58,996 nucleotides of DNA from Elusimicrobiota bacterium. Its GTDB lineage: Bacteria > Elusimicrobiota > Elusimicrobia > UBA1565. Of the stretch, positions 56,501 through 58,996 are shown piece by piece (the first letter of the stretch is position 1; each line of letters opens with the position of its first letter). The stretch spans positions 117,291 through 176,286 of the forward strand of contig DMEZ01000014.1 of the NCBI GenBank assembly GCA_003450735.1, written 5' to 3'. Made by a program: the position numbers and the translations under genes. The notes under the pieces were generated by a model. The model was not told the origin of the DNA. It did not search any database and was given only the letters and a program-made list of their open reading frames with translations.

Positions 56501-58996
56501 ACGTTGCCGACGTTGTCCACGCTCTTGAAGTCGATGGAGTGCTCGCCCCCGTCCAGGAATATCGCTGAGGTGAAGGCTGCGAACGGCCCGCTGTCGATCG
56601 AGATCTCGATCCGGCTCACGCCCGAGCCCGGCCGGCCCGCGGGCAGGCTCGGATCCACGGCCGAGATGGAGACCGGCGTATGGGTCGAAAGCCAGCTCAC
56701 GCCCTCGCCGTTGGTGAAAGTCGGCGAACCGAGGCTGATCGCGCTCACGGGCGGCGCCGCATCCAGCAGGACCGAGGTGCTCTTCATGACCTCGAGATTC
56801 CCCACCCGGTCCTCGCTCTGATGCTCGATGAAATAGGACGTCTCGCCGCCCGCAAGGCTGAAATCGAGCGGCGCTTGGACGAAGTCGCCGTTGTTGAACC
56901 GATACCGGACCAGGGCCAGCCCGGATGCCACCTGGCCGCGGACCGTGTCCGTCGCGGACAACGAGAACACCGTCCGCGTCGAAACATAGCCTTCCCAGGC
57001 GGGCTGGGACACGGCAAGCAAGGATTCGGGCGCCGCTGCGTCGACCGCCGCGGCGACGTATCGGACCGGTTCCCGGTTGCCGGGCACGTCCTCACTGAAG
57101 AAGCCGATGATGTGGATCCCGTCTCCGTCCGCTGCGAGCGTGAAAGTGGATGAGAACACCTCGCTCAAGCCCGGGGCCGGGTTGACGAAGGTCGAGCGGA
57201 GCACGCCGTCCACGTCGATCCTCTGCCACACCGTCCCTTGCCCTTGGCCGTCCTCCGGCGCGATCATGTCGTCTGCGGATACGATGTTGATCGGCGTGAG
57301 GGTGGAGACGAAGGTCGCGCTGCTGAGCGGACTCTCGCTGCCCGGGCCGAAAGCCGCCTGCGGCGGGCCGAACGTCAGCGCGGTCCGCGGCGGCAAGGTG
57401 TCGTAGACCACCTCGAAAGGCCCGGACATCGCCGAGGAGGGATGGGCGAGGAAGTCCTCGGCTCGGACCTGCAGCTGCCAGAGGCCGTCGTCCAAGTCCG
57501 ACGCGGAGATCCGCTGGTGGGTGCTCACGAAGATCCTATCCGGCTTGCCCCCCCTCGGGGTCCCGCGGTCCTCGAGCTCCAGCAAGGACGCCTCGAAGAA
57601 CGGCGCCGGGTCGCGGTCGTCGCTCACCGCGAAGCGCACTTCCACCGTGCTCTGGCCCGCGGCGAAGCGCTCGCCGCCGAGCGGACTCGCCAGCCGGATC
57701 GACGGCGGGGACGTGTCCACGAAGATCGTCCTGGTGTTGAGGGATTCGAGGTTCTCCACCCGGTCCTGACTCTGGTAGCCGAAAAGGTGCTCCCCTGCGG
57801 CCAAGGCCATGGAGGAAACGTAGTCCGCGAACTCGGCGCCGTTGTCCTTGAACCGGGTCCAGGCCAGACCGGCCGAGATGCCGTCCACGACCGGGTCCGC
57901 GGCCGAGAGCAGCAGGAAGGTCCCGGTGGAGATAGTGGCTGTTTCCGGCGAGGGGCCCTCACGCCATGGGCCGATGAATTGCAGGCTCGTCCCGGGCGGC
58001 GCGGCGTCTATGTGGATCGTCGCGCTCTTGAGCAGTTCCAGGTTGCCGGCCTTGTCCCGGCTCCTGAAATCCGCGACGTGGGCCCCGGCGGCCAGGGTGA
58101 AGGGCTCCCAGAAGACCCGGAAGGCCGGACCCGACGTGCCCGCGTCCACCCGGTATTCCGTATAGGCGACCCCGGTCGCTGTCCCGTAGACCACGGGGTC
58201 CACGGCATCGAAGCCGAAGGCGGTGATCGAGGAGGCGATGATCCTGTTCTGCTCGTCCGTGTATCGGGCCCCGCCGAAGGAACTGAGGCTGGTGACCGGA
58301 GGAGCGCCGTCCTGGGCGGGTCCGAGGATCGTGAAGATGGACGCCAAAGTCGACATCTCGACCCGGATCTCCTTGCGCAGGGTGTCGCGGACCTGGCCGG
58401 CGAGCTGGACCCACCCCTCCCCCGGCACGAAGTGATAGAGGTAGATATCCTGCTCCAAGACGTTCAGGGCCGCCAGGGTCGCGGTGGAGTAGCGGAACGT
58501 CAAGAGCAGGGGCGGCGAGAATGTGGCCGTATCCGGGCCGACCTCGTAGATCCCGGTGAGAGGATAGAGGCCTTGCGCGGCCGCGCTGGCCAGGACCACG
58601 ACCCCCGTCGATTCGATCAGCTCGACCGGTACGATGGTCACGATCTGGCTGGCCGAGACCGAGGCCTCGGGCGAGCCGCTCACCGTCTCGGTGCTGGCGG
58701 CCAGGAACGGCCCGATCGTCCCCGGCGCGCCCGCCTGCGCCAGGCCGCCGCCCGAACCGCCTCGGGCCGAGACGCCGCCGTAATAGGGCCCCAGCAATCG
58801 GATGCGTCCGCCCGCTCCGCCTCCGCCTCCGCGCAGGCTTCCCGCCCCGCCCCGGCCGCCCTCGGCCTGGATGAGCCCGGTGCCGCTCAAAGCGCCGACC
58901 GACAGGTTGATGGTCCCTCCGCTGCCTCCGCCCCCGCCGTAATAGCCGGTCGTGGGCCCGGAAGAGCCGTTCACGCTCAAGCGGCCGTCCACGGTC
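44512..58996 (-). CDS. Giant secreted repeat protein with sorting-like C-terminus (5' end outside window)
   Basis: At least 4,828 residues; the frame is open to the window edge. From the visible end: a Gly-rich stretch (1-80); a unique region with Val/Ser-rich strands (~90-240); about six Ig-like or OmpL47-type modules of ~100 residues (~250-840; xPP-T-x-L and AGNLE-type closings); an array of 186-residue composite repeats (~842-3910); further Ig-like modules; a six-bladed NHL propeller (~4235-4570; KLYVADTNADRIAVF, SIYVADTQHHRIVKL, KIYVSDTGNRRIQVF and three more); a ZU5-like domain (~4590-4710; VLIPPDALPEDSEVTIAQAV); and an end domain (YVFPNPARAGAKPVIHLAV, later IPSGVYFYTVEAKKGG), matching FlgD-Ig/type IX sorting domains. 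Probably a surface adhesin or matrix protein. Coupled to PorV downstream. Confidence 0.9.
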   Translation of the reverse strand, partial: TVDGRLSVNGSSGPTTGYYGGGGGSGGTINLSVGALSGTGLIQAEGGRGGAGSLRGGGGGAGGRIRLLGPYYGGVSARGGSGGGLAQAGAPGTIGPFLAASTETVSGSPEASVSASQIVTIVPVELIESTGVVVLASAAAQGLYPLTGIYEVGPDTATFSPPLLLTFRYSTATLAALNVLEQDIYLYHFVPGEGWVQLAGQVRDTLRKEIRVEMSTLASIFTILGPAQDGAPPVTSLSSFGGARYTDEQNRIIASSITAFGFDAVDPVVYGTATGVAYTEYRVDAGTSGPAFRVFWEPFTLAAGAHVADFRSRDKAGNLELLKSATIHIDAAPPGTSLQFIGPWREGPSPETATISTGTFLLLSAADPVVDGISAGLAWTRFKDNGAEFADYVSSMALAAGEHLFGYQSQDRVENLESLNTRTIFVDTSPPSIRLASPLGGERFAAGQSTVEVRFAVSDDRDPAPFFEASLLELEDRGTPRGGKPDRIFVSTHQRISASDLDDGLWQLQVRAEDFLAHPSSAMSGPFEVVYDTLPPRTALTFGPPQAAFGPGSESPLSSATFVSTLTPINIVSADDMIAPEDGQGQGTVWQRIDVDGVLRSTFVNPAPGLSEVFSSTFTLAADGDGIHIIGFFSEDVPGNREPVRYVAAAVDAAAPESLLAVSQPAWEGYVSTRTVFSLSATDTVRGQVASGLALVRYRFNNGDFVQAPLDFSLAGGETSYFIEHQSEDRVGNLEVMKSTSVLLDAAPPVSAISLGSPTFTNGEGVSWLSTHTPVSISAVDPSLPAGRPGSGVSRIEISIDSGPFAAFTSAIFLDGGEHSIDFKSVDNVGNVETTRTGLLRVDAMPPATVLLVNGQPVPTADVVLVSTDSVGFGATDTGVGVAQTRYSLDNGAEAEYSAPFSLAAGTHTLAFYSNDLVGNVEAARTVSLNVLTYDVTAPALALAPVDGSTLTITTPQIVASYSDLGRGIDSASVQLNLDSVDVTAEAIATASSATYTPAALAQGLHAVMAQVADFAGNRSSASVSFLVDSLPPLTTLLVNGQPVSSADVVLVSTDSVGFTATDSGTGVAQTRYSMDNGAETAYSTPFSLAAGTHTLAFYSSDLVDNNEATKTVSLNVLIYDVTAPTLALAPVDGSTLTITTPQIVASYSDLERGVDPTSIQLSLDSVNVTAQTIVTASSATYTPASLAQGLHTVMSQVADFAGNRSTASASFFIDSLPPLTTLVVNGQPVSTADMVLVSTDPVSFTATDSGVGVAQTRYSLDNDAEVVYSEAFSLAAGTHALAFYSSDLVGNTEASKTVSLNVLIYDVTAPTLALAPVDGSTLTTTMPQIVAGYSDLERGIDPASVSLTVDSINVTAQTVITASSATYTPAALGQGQHTILAQVADLAGNRSTAATSFFIDSLPPLTSLLVNGQPVSTTNVVLVSTDSVGFSATDSGTGVAQTRYSLNNGVETVYSAPFSLAAGTHTLAFFSSDVAGNAETTKAVSLNVLIYDVTVPALALSPVDGSTLTTTTPQIVAAYSDQERGIDPTSVSLAVDNIDVTAQAIVTASSATYTPAALGQGMHTAVAQVADLAGNRSATTTSFFIDSLPPLTTLVVNGQPVSAADVVLVSTDSVSFTATDSGVGVAQTRYSLDNGAETVYSTPFSLAAGTHTLAFYSSDLVDNNEATKTVSLNVLIYDVTPPALALAPADGSTLTTTTPQIVAAYSDLERGIDPASVQLSLDSVNVTAQTIVTVSSATYTPAALGQGMHTVLAQVTDFAGNRSSASVSFVIDSLAPATVMLVNGQPVSVTDVVLVSTDSVGFTATDSGVGVAQIRYSMDNGAEAVYSAAFSMTAGTHALTFYSGDLAGNTETTKAVSLNVLIYDVTPPTLALAPVDGSTLTTTTPQIVASYSDMDRGIDSASVQLNLDNVDVTASAIVTASSGTYTPAALGQGPHTVLAQVADLAGNRSTAATSFFIDSLPPLTTLLVNGQPVSAADVVLVSTDSVGFTATDSGVGIAQIRYSLDNGADAVYSAPFSMTAGTHTLAFYSNDNVGNNEAIKTISLNVLIYDVTAPALALAPVEGSTLTTTTPQIVASYSDLERGSDFASVSLIVDGIDVTAQAVITASSATYVSAALGQGVHTVVAQVADFAGNRSSASASFFIDSLPPATMLLISGQPVSTADVVLVSTDSVSFTATDSGVGVAQIRYSLDNGAEAVYSAAFSLAAGTHTLAFYSNDVVGNIEVTKTVSLNVLTYDVTPPTLALAPVDGSTLTTTTPQIVAAYSDLERGIDPASVQLSLDSVNVTAQTIVTVSSATYTPAALGQGMHTVLAQVTDFAGNRSSASVSFVIDSLAPATVMLVNGQPVSVTDVVLVSTDSVGFSATDSGVGLAQTRYSLDNGVEVVYSTPFSLAAGTHTLAFHSSDLVDNNEATKTVSLNVLIYDVTAPALALAPVDGSTLTTTTPQIVVSYSDLERGVDPTSIQLSLDSVNVTAQTIVTASSATYTPAVLAQGLHVVMAQVADFSGNRSSASVSFSVDSLPPVTVLLVNGQPVSSADVVLVSTDSVGFSATDSGVGLAQTRHSLDNGVEVVYSAPFSLAAGTHTLAFHSSDLVDNNEATKTVSLNVLIYDVTAPALALAPVDGSTLTTAMPQIIANYSDLERGINPTSVSMTVDNVDVTAQAVIAASSATYVSAALGQGMHTVVAQVADFAGNLSSASASFFIDSLPPLTTLVVNGQPVSAADVVLVSTDSVSFTATDSGVGVAQTRYSLDNGAEAVYSSAFSLAAGTHTLAFYSNDNVGNTEATKTVSLNVLTYDVTPPALALAPVGGSTLTITTPQIVASYSDLERGIDPASVQLSLDSVNVTAQAIVTASSATYTPAALAQGPHTILAQVADLAGNRSTAATSFFIDSLPPLTSLLVNGQPVSAEDVVMVSTDSVGFTATDSGIGVAQTRYTLDDGAEAVYSAAFSLAAGTHTLAFHSNDGVGNIESTRTVSLNVLIYDVTPPALALAPVDGSTLTTTTPQIVAAYSDQERGIDPTSVSLAVDNIDVTAQAIVTASSATYTPAALGQGMHTAVAQVADLAGNRSATTTSFFIDSLPPLTTLVVNGQSVSAADVVLVSTDSVSFAATDSGVGVAQTRYSLDNDAEVVYSEAFSLAAGTHALAFYSSDLVGNTEASKTVSLNVLICDVTAPTLALAPVDGSTLTTTMPQIVAGYSDLERGIDPASVSLTIDNVDVTAQTVITASSATYVPAALGQGMHTVVAQVADYAGNRSSASVSFLIDSLAPATVLLVNGQPVSTADVVLVSTDSVGFTATDSGVGVAQTRYSLDNGAETVYSTPFSLAAGPHTLAFYSNDLVGNAEATKAVSINVLVYDVTVPALALAPVDGSTITTTTPQIIASYSDLERGIDPASVSLTVDNVDVTTQAIVTASSATYTPAALAQGMHAVIAQVADLAGNRSSASVSFLIDSLAPATVLQVNGQPVSSSDVVLVSTDSVGFTATDSGTGVAQTRYSLDNGAEVVYSETFTLAAGTHTLAFYSNDVVGNIEATKTVSLSVLIYDVTPPALALAPVDGSTLITTTPQIVASYSDRDRGIDSASVQFNLDGVDVTASAIVTASSATYVPAALGQGMHTVVAQVADFAGNRSTATVSFLIDSLPPLTTLLVNSQPVSATDVVLVSTDSVGFTATDSGVGVAQTRYTLDDGAEAVYSSAFSIAAGTHTLAFRSSDLAGNTEATKTVSLNVLICDVTAPALALAPINGSTLTTTTPQIVAAYSDQDRGIDPVSVSLTVDNVDVTAQAVITASSATYTPAALGQGMHTAVAQVADLAGNRSTASATFLIDSLAPLTALLINGQPVSAADVVLVSTDSVGFTATDSGTGVAQTRYTLDNGAETVYISSFSLQVGTHALAFYSKDLAGNAEAAKTALLTVKSYDTLPPISVLAISNPQAASGAITYVTSRTAFNLSGVDEPADGGDQQIMGVASLHLSVDGAARSTFTNPSPAAGQVFSSTFTLSSDPDGLHVLEFFAQDVLNNVEPAHSAVVAVDNTAPIAQIAGDVPLQDSPEGFIVTAPSVTITMSVEDPSVSDVRSGLGFAEYSLDGTTGAFTFTQGDAAAQPVSKLLTAGQHVLRVEAMDRLGNAYARTWNITLGYDNVPPQVALLSPCPSAKGICRVYEGKVQIHGMAADANLAAYRLEHAPGESASNGYVLISSGVSVIDGLLGSWDAEGASGYQTLRLTAYDVVGNTAEVKTTVYIGEPARTLVLGSRKAFNHPQDVAVKAGKLYVADTNADRIAVFSEQGAYLSAYGNKTTQEPYFDKPRAVDTDAEGSIYVADTQHHRIVKLSAAGGFLFDIGDVRASRSGRKSFHSGKGNGQFRHPAGVAVGPEGKIYVSDTGNRRIQVFKADGSFLLAFALPDTDQDLDRDDEDNDEFSPIGLDVDSQGKIYVADAKGRRALVFDGEGNIELEIDPKGEVRDRRHGRRFGLCEHRRLCREERLFRRPEGIAVSTDGSCILVSDRKLDRILKFDFTGDTTLDFGEHGELKDGKPLPSELVFNKPIGLALSESGALYVADRNNERIQGFGLPSGQTLIASGGSNRYRAASAGEAAQASEPKYARSALLKETGGAVTREDKAAVLIPPDALPEDSEVTIAQAVEDPKRKDVRYLEASEAVEFGPEGTQFKAPVTITLPYLAQGADEAKLKIHYWNPEKDEWEALESTLDKENKLISAKTTHFSLYQVLAPNDVLRAAADPEASFVFRELYVFPNPARAGAKPVIHLAVGRADQVVIRIYNVAGQQVHEAVLDGAPQVIDFQYAYEYAWDGHIPSGVYFYTVEAKKGGQGSIRRTGKMGVVR
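47265..56469 (-). repeat. 558-bp tandem repeat array inside the giant gene (16.5 units)
   Basis: Sixteen full units of 186 codons plus a final half unit. Each unit has two parts. Part A starts D-S-L-[PA]-P-x-T-x-L-x-V-N-G-Q-P-V and includes TDSGVGVAQTRYSLDNGAE and an AAGTH[TA]LAF strand, resembling OmpL47-type domains. Part B starts Y-D-V-T-x-P-x-L-A-L-x-P-V-D-G-S-T and includes TTTPQIVASYSDLERGIDP and VADFAGNRS, an Ig-like fold. Units diverge by scattered substitutions, yet long stretches are shared between distant units. Local GC is lower than in the flanks. All units keep frame. Confidence 0.92.

Overview
The window is GC-rich, densely coded bacterial DNA from a diderm. Evidence for a diderm is the ADP-heptose pair gmhA/rfaE2, lipoproteins, a PorV-like outer-membrane barrel, and type IV pilus motor genes without firmicute features. 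A type-IX-like sorting domain next to PorV, high GC, PilZ/FecR genes and a giant Ig-like surface protein would fit an uncultured lineage such as GC-rich Elusimicrobiota (or a neighbour such as Omnitrophota). This placement is inference: no rRNA or other taxonomic marker is present. No tRNA, rRNA, CRISPR array, insertion sequence or origin was found.

Layout. (1) 1-498: the end of a SPOR-domain protein. (2) 575-7838, minus: a pilB-pilT-pilC cluster plus a small membrane protein, preceded by a GYF/proline-rich/one-TM protein. pilB has its own promoter and a terminator-like hairpin in its leader. (3) 7908-13761, minus: comEC-nadK-recN-gltX with overlapping ends. ComEC appears to have lost its metallo-beta-lactamase motifs. 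(4) 13957-18203, plus: secreted proteins, namely two tandem glycine-rich paralogues, a seven-repeat N-x-x-P-V protein and two TRL-like proteins. (5) 18210-24257, minus: recR, dnaX, a long coiled-coil protein, a lipoprotein and a beta-CASP nuclease. (6) 24305-25922: an AAA/DUF4143 ATPase behind a perfect palindrome, then an ORF6N remnant. (7) 25933-29958, plus: a secreted protein, a NagZ-like GH3 enzyme, a HEAT-like protein and MtgA, all coupled by overlaps. (8) 29984-40642, plus: a 12-gene run (GAF/HD-GYP-like, rsmI, tsaC, LMW-PTP, glyA, mtnP, cdd, accB-like, zinc-ribbon protein, accC, gmhA, rfaE2) with almost no gaps. (9) 40675-43620: fecR and pilZ, then a decayed AbiE-type toxin-antitoxin locus with an intact antitoxin and a toxin deleted internally, then remnants of a second fecR-pilZ pair. 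(10) 43625-58996, minus: a PorV-like protein and, upstream in the same operon, a giant secreted protein of at least 4,828 residues whose start lies outside the window. It contains sixteen and a half tandem 558-bp repeats.

The strongest candidates for something undescribed are three. The first is the giant repeat protein with a sorting-like C-terminus beside its probable outer-membrane partner. The second is a pair of architecturally matching proteins, one upstream of pilB and one between accB and accC. Each has a small cytoplasmic recognition domain, a proline-rich linker, one membrane span, and what looks like the same unnamed C-terminal domain. The third is a recurring loss of catalytic or ligand residues in signalling and enzyme homologues here (HD-GYP, BCCP-like, GmhA, ComEC). 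All calls are from reading the sequence; no database search was run.
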